Shown here: positions 10,072 through 18,070 of the stretch, piece after piece
How positions within the stretch are numbered: position 1 is the first letter of the stretch
How the letters are laid out: each line of letters starts with the position of its first letter
Origin: Xanthobacteraceae bacterium
GTDB lineage: Bacteria > Pseudomonadota > Alphaproteobacteria > Rhizobiales > Xanthobacteraceae
Assembly: GCA_019635635.1 (NCBI GenBank)
Contig: JAHBZB010000002.1
Span: forward strand, 62,001 to 126,000
DNA length: 64,000 nucleotides
Reading direction: 5' to 3'
Notes under the pieces: generated by a model
What the model was told of the DNA's origin: nothing
The model's database searches: none
Seen by the model: only the letters and a program-made list of their open reading frames with translations
Position numbers and translations under genes: made by a program

Positions 10072-10826
10072 CGCCCTTTCACTTTGAGCCAGTTCGTCCG
10101 CTTCTTGATTGTCATCACGGTCAGGTAAGTAACGGCACTCAACGCAAAAACTGCGGGCCAGATCGGCTCGTCATAAAACCATTCCATGAAGGTCTGGTTT
10201 TCGAGCAGCATAGCTTCCAGCAACTCGACCACCGTGAAAGCTGCTGAAATCAAGAAGAAGGTATGAAATTCACGAAGCAATGCCGTTCGCCACGAGAACG
10301 GCAGCGCGGGTTTCTCGAAGTCATGAAGTCGCGGAAGAAATGCCGGCGTCTTCGCCGCCCACTCGCGATAAATCTCTCCGTACTTGCCTTCGAGGAATTT
10401 CTCCTCCGCCATCATGATCCGCTCGTAATAGAGGAAGTAAGCGAGCCCCATCACGAGCGCGAGCAGAAAACTTTTGAACAGGAGAATGAAGGCTGCAAAA
10501 ATGATAAAATTTGCAAAGTAAAGCGGATGCCGAACCACCGAATACATTCCGGTAGTGTTTAGAGCATTAGCATTTTGCTTCACTGCATTTCGGCCTGAAG
10601 TGCCCGCAGGCACGAAGCCGACGATGGACACGCGCAGCGCGAGACCGGCAAGTGCCAGACCGTAGCAGACGATGTCCCACCCTTCCTCGAAGCTGTTGCC
10701 AAATGCATCGTTGAACCACGTCGAGTTGCGAAACGACGTAATCGCGAGCGGCAGGATCAGAAACGGCAGATAGGATCGCCAGCGGAATAGCCAGTTGCCC
10801 TGGCGAATAAGTTCTTGCTGTAGCAT
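10068..10826 (-). CDS. Isoprenylcysteine carboxylmethyltransferase-like membrane protein
   Basis: A 252-residue integral membrane protein with about five hydrophobic segments. [11 protein letters not shown] at residues 97-107 and the downstream [17 protein letters not shown] are the hallmark of the ICMT/PEMT-type SAM-dependent methyltransferase family, whose bacterial members methylate lipid-like or small hydrophobic substrates mostly unknown. An extra C-terminal pair of hydrophobic stretches ([17 protein letters not shown] and [16 protein letters not shown]) follows the catalytic region. The substrate cannot be inferred from neighbours, which are a DNA repair enzyme and an NTF2-like protein. 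Confidence 0.75.
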   Translation of the reverse strand: MLQQELIRQGNWLFRWRSYLPFLILPLAITSFRNSTWFNDAFGNSFEEGWDIVCYGLALAGLALRVSIVGFVPAGTSGRNAVKQNANALNTTGMYSVVRHPLYFANFIIFAAFILLFKSFLLALVMGLAYFLYYERIMMAEEKFLEGKYGEIYREWAAKTPAFLPRLHDFEKPALPFSWRTALLREFHTFFLISAAFTVVELLEAMLLENQTFMEWFYDEPIWPAVFALSAVTYLTVMTIKKRTNWLKVKGR

Positions 10827-10887
10827 AGGTCAGCCCCCGGCATTCGGATATCCTGCCTTCGGCCCGGATTAAGGCATCCGTTTGGCG

Positions 10888-11307
10888 CTAATTCTGCAGT
10901 GCGTCCCGCATGGCGGCCGTGTCGAAATACTCAAAGAACGAGACAATTTTGCCTTGGGAGAAGCGAAAGGCGTCGGCTTTTGGCGACCACACTGTTTTCC
11001 CGGACTTGCGCGCGCGCCAACTGCACCGGCCAAGCATGACCACGCGCTCGCCCTGCGCAACGAAATGTTCGGGCCGAAATTCGATCATTTCCCAATCGCG
11101 TGTGATGCCTTCGAAATAGCCGCGCAGCGTCACCTTGTTTTCGTGCATCGTCATGTAAGGCGTGGACTGCACAGATTGCGCGATCGATCCGAATTCGAAT
11201 GCGTCTGCGAACAGCGCCATCCAATGATCGACGCTCTTGCCTTTGGTGTCGTGCCAAAGACGATAGGCTTCCTTCAAAACGGCAACGTTTTGCGCCTCGC
11301 CGGACAT
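10888..11307 (-). CDS. NTF2-like/SnoaL-type protein
   Basis: A 139-residue protein with the pattern of the SnoaL/ketosteroid-isomerase-like NTF2 fold: an N-terminal helical AVLKEAYRLWHDTKG, then strand-rich segments ending RFSQGKIVSFFEYFDT. Members include small isomerases, hydrolases and domains with no known activity, so no reaction is assigned. An excellent GGAGG lies seven bases upstream of the ATG, supporting the start. It stands alone between the membrane methyltransferase and valS, on the same strand as both, with 61 and 90 bases either side. Confidence 0.7.
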   Translation of the reverse strand: MSGEAQNVAVLKEAYRLWHDTKGKSVDHWMALFADAFEFGSIAQSVQSTPYMTMHENKVTLRGYFEGITRDWEMIEFRPEHFVAQGERVVMLGRCSWRARKSGKTVWSPKADAFRFSQGKIVSFFEYFDTAAMRDALQN

Positions 11308-11397
11308 CGCCCAACCTCCGACTCGTGATGGAGGATAACAGATGCAACGGTAAGGAACTACGCCTAGGTCGGGCTTACGACATAACTTTTGCGGGAT

Positions 11398-14103
11398 TCA
11401 CGCGGCACCTTTGAGGCGCTCGAGTGCCTCAAGGATTTTCCCTTTACGCTCTTCCGCATCGCGGCGGCGTTCCTTCTCAAGCTCAAGGATTTCCTCCGGC
11501 GCGCGCGCGACGAAATCCTTGTTCTCGAGCTTCTTGTCGACGCGCTGAATGTCGGCGTCGCATTTCGCGATTTCCTTCTCGAGCCGGGAGCGTTCCGCGT
11601 CGAGATCGACGACGCCAGCGAGCGGAAGTGCCGCCACCTCGCCGCGCACAAGCAATTGCACCGAGCCTTTCGGGGGCGTTTCAGCGAAAGTGATTTCCGA
11701 AAGGCGCGCAAGCCGCTTGAGCGCTTCCATCCACCGCTCTGCGCGGGCTTTCGTTTCCCCGCCAGCAATAAGCTGTAACGGTATCTGTGTGCCGCCGGCG
11801 ATGTTCATTTCCATGCGCACCGAACGGACAGCGGTAATCAGGTCCACCACCCAGCCGATTTCGCTTTCCGCGTTTGCGTTTTCCAGTCCGGAAAGTTTCG
11901 GCCATTGCGCAAGCGCCAGCATCGAACCGCGCGGCGCTCCCTCCTCGCCTTTCACCTGCCAGAGTTCTTCGGTGATGAAGGGCATGAAGGGATGCAGAAG
12001 CTTGATGATCTCATCCAACACGAAGGCGGCGGTCGCCTGTGTCTCGGCCTTCGCGGCACCATTGGCGCCGGTCAGCAACGGCTTCGATAGCTCGACGTAC
12101 CAGTCGCAGAAGATCGACCAGACGAAGCGATAGGCAGCACCGGCCGCCTCGTTGAACTTATAGGCTTCGATCGCTTCGGTGACTTCGCGGATCGCTTTCT
12201 CGGCTTCGCTGAGAATCCATTTGTTCAGCGTTTCCTTCGCCGACTTCGGATCGAAACCGGCAACGCGCTTCGCACCGTTCATTTCGGCGAAGCGCGCGGC
12301 ATTCCAGATCTTGGTCGCGAAGTTGCGGTAGCCTTCGACGCGCGAGGTAGCCAACTTGATGTCGCGACCCTGCGCGGCCATGGCGGCAAGGGTAAAGCGC
12401 AGCGCATCCGCGCCGTACTGATCGATCAGTTCGAGGGGGTCCATGACGTTCCCCTTCGACTTCGACATTTTCGCGCCCTTCTCGTCGCGGACGAGCGCGT
12501 GGATATAGACGTCCTTGAACGGCACTTCCTTCATGAAGTGCAGTCCCATCATCATCATGCGGGCGACCCAGAAGAAGATGATATCGAAGCCGGTGACGAG
12601 CACCGTCGTGGGATAGAAGCGCTTCAACTCCGGTGTCTCGTCCGGCCAGCCGAGCGTCGAGAACGGCCACAGTGCCGACGAGAACCAAGTGTCGAGCACG
12701 TCTTCGTCGCGCGTCAGCGGTTCGTCCTTGCCGTAGTGCTTGTTCGCTTCGGCCTTGGCTTCGCTCTCGCTCAGCGCAACGAAGACTTCTCCGTCCGGCC
12801 CGTACCATGCCGGAATCTGGTGGCCCCACCAGAGCTGGCGCGAGATACACCACGGCTGAATGTTCTCCAGCCAGTCGAAATAAGTCTTCTCCCAATTCTT
12901 CGGGATGAAGGTGGTGCGCCCGTCGCGCACGGCGCGTAGCGGCTCCCGCGCCATGGTCTTCGCGTCGACGTACCACTGGTCGGTGAGATACGGCTCGATC
13001 ACGACGTTGGAGCGGTCGCCGTGCGGGACCATGTGCACGTTGGGCTCGATCTTCACCATCAGCTCGCGCGCTTCCAGCATCTCGATGATGGCCTTGCGCG
13101 CCTTGAAACGATCCGCGCCGTCGAGCGCGAGCACTTCTTCCAGATCGGCGCCACCGGCGCCTTTCATAAAGTCCTCGTTGTTCTTCAGCGAAAGTTTCGC
13201 CTCGATCGTGAAGATATTGATGAGGGGCAAGTCGTGACGCTTGCCAACCTCGAAGTCGTTGAAGTCGTGCGCCGGCGTAATTTTGACCGCCCCCGAGCCT
13301 TTCTCGGGATCGGAATATTCGTCGGCGACGATCGGAATCCTTCGGCCGACCAGCGGCAGGATGACGTTCTTGCCAACGAGGCCCTTGTAGCGCTCGTCAT
13401 CGGGATGAACGGCCACCGCGGTGTCGCCAAGCATCGTCTCGGGCCGCGTGGTCGCGACCACGATGAATTCGTCCGAGCCTTCGATCGGATATTTGATGTG
13501 CCAGAGGTTGCCTTTGACCTCGATCTGCTGGACTTCGAGATCCGAGATCGCGGTCAGGAGTTTCGGATCCCAGTTCACAAGACGCTTGTCCTTGTAGATC
13601 AGCCCGGCGCGATAAAGCTCCACGAAAACTTTAAGAACCGCGCGCGAAAGCCCCTCGTCCATCGTGAAGCGTTCGCGCCGCCAGTCGCAGCTCGCTCCAA
13701 GACGCTTCAACTGGTTGACGATGGTGCCGCCCGACTCCGCTTTCCATTCCCAGACGCGCTCAAGAAATTTCTCGCGGCCCATTTCGCGACGGCCCGGCTG
13801 CTGGCGCTCCATCAGTTGCCGCTCGACCACCATCTGGGTCGCGATGCCCGCGTGATCGGTGCCCGGCTGCCAGAGCACGTCACGCCCACGCATGCGCTCG
13901 AAGCGCGCGAGAATGTCCTGCAATGTGTTGTTGAGCGCGTGGCCCATGTGCAAGGAGCCGGTCACGTTCGGGGGCGGAATCACGATCGAATAAGGTGCGG
14001 CGCTCGCGCGCTCCGGCCGGCCGCAATCGAACGCGCCGGTTTCCTCCCATGCGCGATAGATACGGCTTTCGATTTCAGCAGGCTGATAGGTTTTCTCGAG
14101 CAT
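11398..14103 (-). CDS. valS: Valyl-tRNA synthetase
   Basis: Class I synthetase of 901 residues. PPNVTGSLHMGHALN gives the HIGH box at 52-55, and KMSKSKGNVMDP is at about 543-554. The CP1 editing domain lies between them. The C-terminal 65 or so residues form the Arm coiled coil (RSRLEKEIAKCDADIQRVDK) typical of ValRS. The frame is open to 14154, but MLEKTYQPAEIE at 14103 is the family start. It follows popZ on the same strand after 111 bases; the popZ-valS pairing is conserved in Caulobacter and relatives. Confidence 0.96.
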   Translation of the reverse strand: MLEKTYQPAEIESRIYRAWEETGAFDCGRPERASAAPYSIVIPPPNVTGSLHMGHALNNTLQDILARFERMRGRDVLWQPGTDHAGIATQMVVERQLMERQQPGRREMGREKFLERVWEWKAESGGTIVNQLKRLGASCDWRRERFTMDEGLSRAVLKVFVELYRAGLIYKDKRLVNWDPKLLTAISDLEVQQIEVKGNLWHIKYPIEGSDEFIVVATTRPETMLGDTAVAVHPDDERYKGLVGKNVILPLVGRRIPIVADEYSDPEKGSGAVKITPAHDFNDFEVGKRHDLPLINIFTIEAKLSLKNNEDFMKGAGGADLEEVLALDGADRFKARKAIIEMLEARELMVKIEPNVHMVPHGDRSNVVIEPYLTDQWYVDAKTMAREPLRAVRDGRTTFIPKNWEKTYFDWLENIQPWCISRQLWWGHQIPAWYGPDGEVFVALSESEAKAEANKHYGKDEPLTRDEDVLDTWFSSALWPFSTLGWPDETPELKRFYPTTVLVTGFDIIFFWVARMMMMGLHFMKEVPFKDVYIHALVRDEKGAKMSKSKGNVMDPLELIDQYGADALRFTLAAMAAQGRDIKLATSRVEGYRNFATKIWNAARFAEMNGAKRVAGFDPKSAKETLNKWILSEAEKAIREVTEAIEAYKFNEAAGAAYRFVWSIFCDWYVELSKPLLTGANGAAKAETQATAAFVLDEIIKLLHPFMPFITEELWQVKGEEGAPRGSMLALAQWPKLSGLENANAESEIGWVVDLITAVRSVRMEMNIAGGTQIPLQLIAGGETKARAERWMEALKRLARLSEITFAETPPKGSVQLLVRGEVAALPLAGVVDLDAERSRLEKEIAKCDADIQRVDKKLENKDFVARAPEEILELEKERRRDAEERKGKILEALERLKGAA

Positions 14104-14214
14104 AGGGATTCCGGCGCCACCGATCGTGGGCGTATGATTGGCCAAGCCGTGCAAACCCGGCTTGGCTCGCGCCTAAAAGCCAAAGCAGCGCCGACAAGTC
14201 AACAAAAGCAGGAT

Positions 14215-14826
14215 TTAGCGGCCGCCGCGGGAAACCCGCTCGATCTCCGCGCGTACCATGCGCTCGACGAGGCCCGGCAGGTTGTCGTCGAGCCAAGCCT
14301 TGAGCATGGGCCGAAGCATTTCCCGCACCAAGTCCTCGATCGTACGCGAGTTCTCGGAAAGGATGGTCGTCGCCAGCGAGCCGAAAGCGGCCGTTACCGC
14401 CGCGTTCGTTTCCGCCGACAGAAGCCGTTCAGCGGAAACGGCCGCCGGCGGCGCATAGGCCTGCGGCTGCGGCTCCATCGGCGCTTCTTCCCGAGGCAGG
14501 TCCTCGCGGAACACTACGTCACCGGCAGGAACCTGCTTGAAACTCTGTTCGCCGTTCGGCGCATCGACCGGATCGCTCAATTCCAGAATATCCGTATCGT
14601 CGGCGGCCTGATCGGCCAGCATCGCGTCGATATCGTCCTGGCTCATCGCCGTGGCGGGCTGACTGGCTGGAGGCGCAGGTGGCGGCGGCGTTGGCGCCGG
14701 TTGTTGCCGCGGCGGCGCGGCCCCCTGGGCTTTCACAGCGTCAGGATTGTCGTCCGCAATAATGCGCCGGATGGAGGCGAGGATTTCCTCCATCGAAGGT
14801 TCCTGTGCACGCGCACTCTGAGACAT
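14215..14826 (-). CDS. popZ: Polar organizing protein PopZ
   Basis: A 203-residue protein with the PopZ (DUF2497) layout: a short N-terminal amphipathic helix (PSMEEILASIRRIIAD, about 11-26), a long Pro- and acid-rich disordered linker (about 27-125), and a C-terminal helical oligomerisation region (about 130-203, with LVREMLRPMLKAWLDDNLP). PopZ forms a polar matrix that anchors the chromosome origin through ParB and recruits polarity factors. The neighbours pcm, tolC and valS match the order I know from alphaproteobacteria. The start is the only ATG consistent with the N-terminal helix. Confidence 0.92.
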   Translation of the reverse strand: MSQSARAQEPSMEEILASIRRIIADDNPDAVKAQGAAPPRQQPAPTPPPPAPPASQPATAMSQDDIDAMLADQAADDTDILELSDPVDAPNGEQSFKQVPAGDVVFREDLPREEAPMEPQPQAYAPPAAVSAERLLSAETNAAVTAAFGSLATTILSENSRTIEDLVREMLRPMLKAWLDDNLPGLVERMVRAEIERVSRGGR

Positions 14827-14966
14827 GATACCGCCGCCTGCCGCAATCCTTTGGCGGCGCAGGGAGAATCACTCTGCGCGCCATGGGGCACTATGGCATC
14901 GCGACTCCGCATGGCAAATGCCGAGGCGTGATTAGACCCAGCTATTTGGGATGCGGCAAAGCGACT

Positions 14967-16355
14967 CTATTTGCCGTCCGGTGTGCGCAAACCGAACCAG
15001 CTGTCCCGAACCTGGTCGTAATGGGTCTCGGGCTGATAGGTCTGCGCGACCTGCGCGAGCTTCAACTGGACCAGCGAGAGTTTGCCGAGCGCGGCCAGCA
15101 GCGAATAGGACGCGACCACGCGGTCGCGCTGCGCGGTGATCAGTGCCGAGCGCGCGGTGACGAGTTCGGCCTGCGCATTCAGAACGTCGAGCGTAGTGCG
15201 CTGCCCGACGCGGTATTCCTCGCGCACGCCGTTCAGCGCGATTTCGGCGGCGGCAACCTGCGCGACCGCCGCTTCCACCTGAAACTTCGACGCAGCAACC
15301 AGTCCCCACGACTGGATGACGGCCGCGCGCACCTGATCGCGCGCGATGTCGCTCTCAAGCTGGCGCTGGCCGGTCAACTCTTTCGCTTGCCGAATGCGCG
15401 AATATTCCGCGCCGCCCCGGTAGATCGGCACGGTCAGGCGGAGCGCCGCGGTCATGTCGAAGGTGTTGTTTACGTTCGTGCTCGGATCGGAGAAGCGCTG
15501 GGCGCTCGCTTCCAGATTGAGCGTCGGAAGCAGCGAGCCTTCCGCGACCTTGACCTGCAACTGTGCGGTATCCACCCCGTGGCGCGTCGCCATGATCGCC
15601 GGATGCAGGCCGAAGGCTTCGGCAATCGCGGCGTCGAGCGTGTTCAAATTGATGCGGTCATAGGGGCGCGCCGGCTTCAACGCGCCGGGATCGCTGCCGA
15701 TGTCGCGGCGGAAAATCGCGCGCGACGCGTTCAGATTCGCCTGCGCCGCGCTCAGCGCCGATTCGGCAGCGCGTAGCCGCGCCTGCGCCTGCGCAACGTC
15801 GGTGCGCGTCAGCTCGCCGACCTGAAAGCGGTCGTTGGTCGCCCGCAACTGCTCGTTCAGCGCCTGCACGTTCTGCTGCTGCAACTGCACGATCGCGGTA
15901 TCGCGGATCACGTTCATGTAGGCGACGACGGCGTCAAGCAGCACGTTCTGCTCGGTGTTGCGCAGCGTCTCGCGCGCGGCGAGCACCTGGCTTTCGGCGG
16001 AGCGGACGAGATTGCCGGTCTGGAAGCCGTTGAAGATGTTCTGCTGCGCGGTGACGCCATAGCCGCGCGGATAGACCTTCGAATTCAACACGCCGACATT
16101 CGGCACATTGGTCCGGGTCTTATCCCAGCCGGCCTCGGCATTGCCGAATACCTGCGGGCGGTAGCCGGCCAGCGCCTGCGGAACCAGTTCGTCGGTCACG
16201 CGGACGGCGGCGCGCTGTGCGTTGATGGTCGGGTTGGCAAAGTAGGCCTTCACCAGCGCCTGCTCGAGCGTCTGGGCCGCCGGTGCGACCGTCGAGGCGG
16301 CCAATATGGAGGCGGCGCCAAGAAAGCGGACGGCGCGCGAGTATTTTGATTTCAT
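14967..16355 (-). CDS. tolC: TolC-family outer membrane efflux protein
   Basis: A 462-residue outer membrane channel protein. A signal peptide at 1-27 (RFLGAASILAASTVAPAAQ) is followed by two OEP repeats, recognisable from TLEQALVKAYFANPTINAQRA near the start, FQVGELTRTDVAQAQARL mid-protein and YRVGQRTTLDVLNAQAEL near residue 385. It would trimerise as the outer membrane exit duct for type I secretion and RND efflux. No cognate inner membrane pump or adaptor is adjacent, so its partners are encoded elsewhere. It sits between pcm and popZ. Confidence 0.93.
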   Translation of the reverse strand: MKSKYSRAVRFLGAASILAASTVAPAAQTLEQALVKAYFANPTINAQRAAVRVTDELVPQALAGYRPQVFGNAEAGWDKTRTNVPNVGVLNSKVYPRGYGVTAQQNIFNGFQTGNLVRSAESQVLAARETLRNTEQNVLLDAVVAYMNVIRDTAIVQLQQQNVQALNEQLRATNDRFQVGELTRTDVAQAQARLRAAESALSAAQANLNASRAIFRRDIGSDPGALKPARPYDRINLNTLDAAIAEAFGLHPAIMATRHGVDTAQLQVKVAEGSLLPTLNLEASAQRFSDPSTNVNNTFDMTAALRLTVPIYRGGAEYSRIRQAKELTGQRQLESDIARDQVRAAVIQSWGLVAASKFQVEAAVAQVAAAEIALNGVREEYRVGQRTTLDVLNAQAELVTARSALITAQRDRVVASYSLLAALGKLSLVQLKLAQVAQTYQPETHYDQVRDSWFGLRTPDGK

Positions 16356-16496
16356 CGACGACTTACAAAACCCGCGCCACCGTCTCTCGCGGCGGTCGGA
16401 GGTTCCCCTGATCTGAATCGGACAATAGTGGACGGGCCGCCCTTGGCAAACCGCCGAAGAGCCGCAATCCGGCCTTTCCTCGGCTGGTGCAGCCTC

Positions 16497-16540
16497 CCCG
16501 CCACACCATCGGGTGGGCGGGCCATTCCGCTACGGAATAA
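16497..16540 (-). other. Two hairpins in the pcm-tolC intergenic region
   Basis: Just after the pcm stop (minus direction) ATTCCG and CGGAAT are separated by three bases (16526-16540 region), a perfect six-pair stem. A second inverted repeat follows, CCCGCC with GGCGGG, within about 16500-16522. No U-run follows either, so they are not classical intrinsic terminators; they could be an RNA-processing or attenuation site that sets tolC levels relative to pcm. The remainder of the 188-base gap shows nothing else I recognise. Confidence 0.35.
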
Positions 16541-16543
16541 GCC

Positions 16544-17206
16544 CTAAAAGACGAAAGTTTCCGGTGCCTCGAAACCGGGAAGCGGCGGAATGGCGGCGTC
16601 AAACAGCCGCCGTGCACTGATATGCCCGGCGCTCCGCACGTAGAGCATGGCTCGGGCGGCGGTGCCGTTGCGAATCACGGCGGCGAGCCGCCCGCCTTCC
16701 CGAAGCTGATCCGTCAAAGCTTCCGGAATTTCCTCGACCGCACCACCGACCAGAATCGCGTCATAGGGCGCGGCGGCGGGCCAGCCAGCATTCGGCTTGG
16801 CGGCAACGAGCTCGACGTTCTGCCCGCGCAGCAATTTTTTGGCCGTTGCGGCGAGGCCGCCATCTTCCTCGATCGCGACCACGCGTCCGGCGATACGGCT
16901 CAATACGGCGGACGAATAGCCGCTGGCGCAGCCGACATCGAGGACCACCGACGACGGCGCGATTTCCAGCGCCTGCAACAGGCGCGCGAGCACCATCGGC
17001 TCCATCAGGTAGCGCGCGGGCTTGCCGCCAGAGGCTTCCAGCACGCAGAGATCTTCGTCGATGTAGGCGAGCGCTGCGCGCGCTTCCGGAACGAACTTTT
17101 CGCGCGGCACGTCGAGCATGGCGCCGATCAGCGCGGCATCCGTCACGTCGTTCACGCGGACCTGGCCATCGACCATGGCCCGTCGCGCTTGCGTAAAATC
17201 GATCAT
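16544..17206 (-). CDS. pcm: Protein-L-isoaspartate O-methyltransferase family protein
   Basis: A 220-residue SAM-dependent methyltransferase of the PCMT family, which repairs isoaspartyl residues in damaged proteins. The N-terminus MIDFTQARRAMVDGQVRVND is typical of the alphaproteobacterial members, and the SAM-binding loop is VLDVGCASGYSSA at 88-100. The frame stays open to 17251, but the ATG at 17206 gives the family start. Catalytic residues of true Pcm enzymes are not all obvious by eye, so it may be a Pcm-like protein. It is first in the pcm-tolC-popZ-valS run. Confidence 0.85.
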   Translation of the reverse strand: MIDFTQARRAMVDGQVRVNDVTDAALIGAMLDVPREKFVPEARAALAYIDEDLCVLEASGGKPARYLMEPMVLARLLQALEIAPSSVVLDVGCASGYSSAVLSRIAGRVVAIEEDGGLAATAKKLLRGQNVELVAAKPNAGWPAAAPYDAILVGGAVEEIPEALTDQLREGGRLAAVIRNGTAARAMLYVRSAGHISARRLFDAAIPPLPGFEAPETFVF

Positions 17207-17303
17207 CGGAAGGTACTTCTTGGAACCGGCTTCCGGGCAGGATTGGTCCAACAGGCCGGAAAAGGCAAGCGCGGCAGATTCTCCATTCCCTTCATCTCGT
17301 CAA

Positions 17304-17331
17304 TTGCCCGGTAACGACCCCTTTGCTACAC
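17304..17331 (+). promoter_or_regulatory. Possible promoter of tRNA-Cys
   Basis: TTGCCC at 17304-17309 and CTACAC at 17326-17331 are separated by 16 bases and would start transcription about 30 bases upstream of the tRNA. Both boxes are only partial matches to the housekeeping consensus. The transcribed leader would contain nested inverted repeats (17331-17336 with 17360-17365, and 17343-17347 with 17356-17360). Confidence 0.3.
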
Positions 17332-17367
17332 CCCACGCCAATCCGCGGGCCTGTTCGCGGTGGGGAT

Positions 17368-17441
17368 GGCCACGTGGCGGAGTGGTTACGCAGCGGACTG
17401 CAAATCCGTGTACGCCGGTTCGATTCCGGCCGTGGCCTCCA
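17368..17441 (+). tRNA. tRNA-Cys (anticodon GCA)
   Basis: A 74-base cloverleaf. The acceptor GGCCACG pairs with CGTGGCC, the anticodon stem-loop CGGA-CTGCAAA-TCCG gives anticodon GCA, the T arm CCGGTTCGATTCCGG is canonical, and CCA is encoded. A run of six T (17447-17452) follows within ten bases and may end the transcript. The downstream thioesterase start lies only 25 bases away. Confidence 0.97.
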
Positions 17442-17465
17442 TTCCCTTTTTTGCGGATCATCTTT

Positions 17466-17885
17466 GTGACCGAAGTCCCGGCAGGATTTTATCCGTTCGA
17501 CCGGAAAAGTCCGGTGACGGAGCCGTGGGAGCCGATCTACTGCAAGCGGACACCGGAGGCGGTAATTCTCGCCGTCCGGCTTGCCAAAGCGCACACCAAT
17601 GCACGCGGTTTCGCGCACGGGGGTTTCATCTCCGCGCTTGCCGATAACGCGATGGGCAATTCGCTGGTGGTGTCGAAGTTGGACACCGAGCGACAGAGTG
17701 CCGTGACGGTGAATCTTTCCGTGGACTTTCTGGGCTCCGCGCAGATCGGCCAATGGGTCGAGTTCACCACCGCCTTCATCAAGGCCGGCTCGACGCTGTG
17801 CTTTACCCAGTGCTTCGTGACTGCCGACGGCGTTCCCGTAGCCCGTGCGAACGCGACCTTTCGGGTAGTCGATCGGACAGGCTGA
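17466..17885 (+). CDS. PaaI-type hotdog-fold thioesterase
   Basis: A 139-residue single hotdog-domain protein. HGGFISALADNAMG is the PaaI/YbgC-like motif, with an HGG followed by the catalytic acid nine residues on, and the strand VTVNLSVDFLGSAQIGQWVEF is characteristic. Such enzymes hydrolyse small or aromatic acyl-CoA thioesters; the substrate is unknown here. The frame has no ATG after the tRNA, and the GTG at 17466 gives VTEVPAGFYPF, a sensible start, though no ribosome binding site is obvious. It is boxed in by tRNA-Cys and tRNA-Asn on the same strand. Confidence 0.8.
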   Translation: MTEVPAGFYPFDRKSPVTEPWEPIYCKRTPEAVILAVRLAKAHTNARGFAHGGFISALADNAMGNSLVVSKLDTERQSAVTVNLSVDFLGSAQIGQWVEFTTAFIKAGSTLCFTQCFVTADGVPVARANATFRVVDRTG

Positions 17886-17895
17886 AGAAGGCCGC

Positions 17896-17925
17896 TTGGC
17901 AAGCCCGGCCGAAGCTGTTTATAGG
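17896..17925 (+). promoter_or_regulatory. Likely promoter of tRNA-Asn
   Basis: TTGGCA at 17896-17901 and TATAGG at 17920-17925 are 18 bases apart, good matches to the housekeeping -35 and -10. The predicted start near 17932 gives a tRNA leader of about 20 bases. Confidence 0.5.
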
Positions 17926-17952
17926 TGCCCCCGCGCGGCTGATCCGCGCTGT

Positions 17953-18027
17953 TCCGCGGTAGCTCAGTGGTAGAGCAATCGACTGTTAATCGATCGGTCG
18001 TAGGTTCGAATCCTACCCGCGGAGCCA
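17953..18027 (+). tRNA. tRNA-Asn (anticodon GTT)
   Basis: A 75-base cloverleaf. The acceptor TCCGCGG pairs with CCGCGGA, the D arm is GCTCAGTGGTAGAGC, the anticodon stem-loop ATCGACTGTTAATCGAT carries GTT, the T arm is GTAGGTTCGAATCCTAC, the discriminator is G, and CCA is encoded. It lies 43 bases before the photolyase gene. Confidence 0.97.
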
Positions 18028-18070
18028 TTTTCCGGCATCCATTCCATGAGATAGCGCGTTATCCTTGCGA

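Noticed and set aside
17368-18027. Genomic island at the tRNA genes
   Set aside because: No integrase, direct repeat of a tRNA 3' end or composition change was seen; the flanking genes are housekeeping-like.
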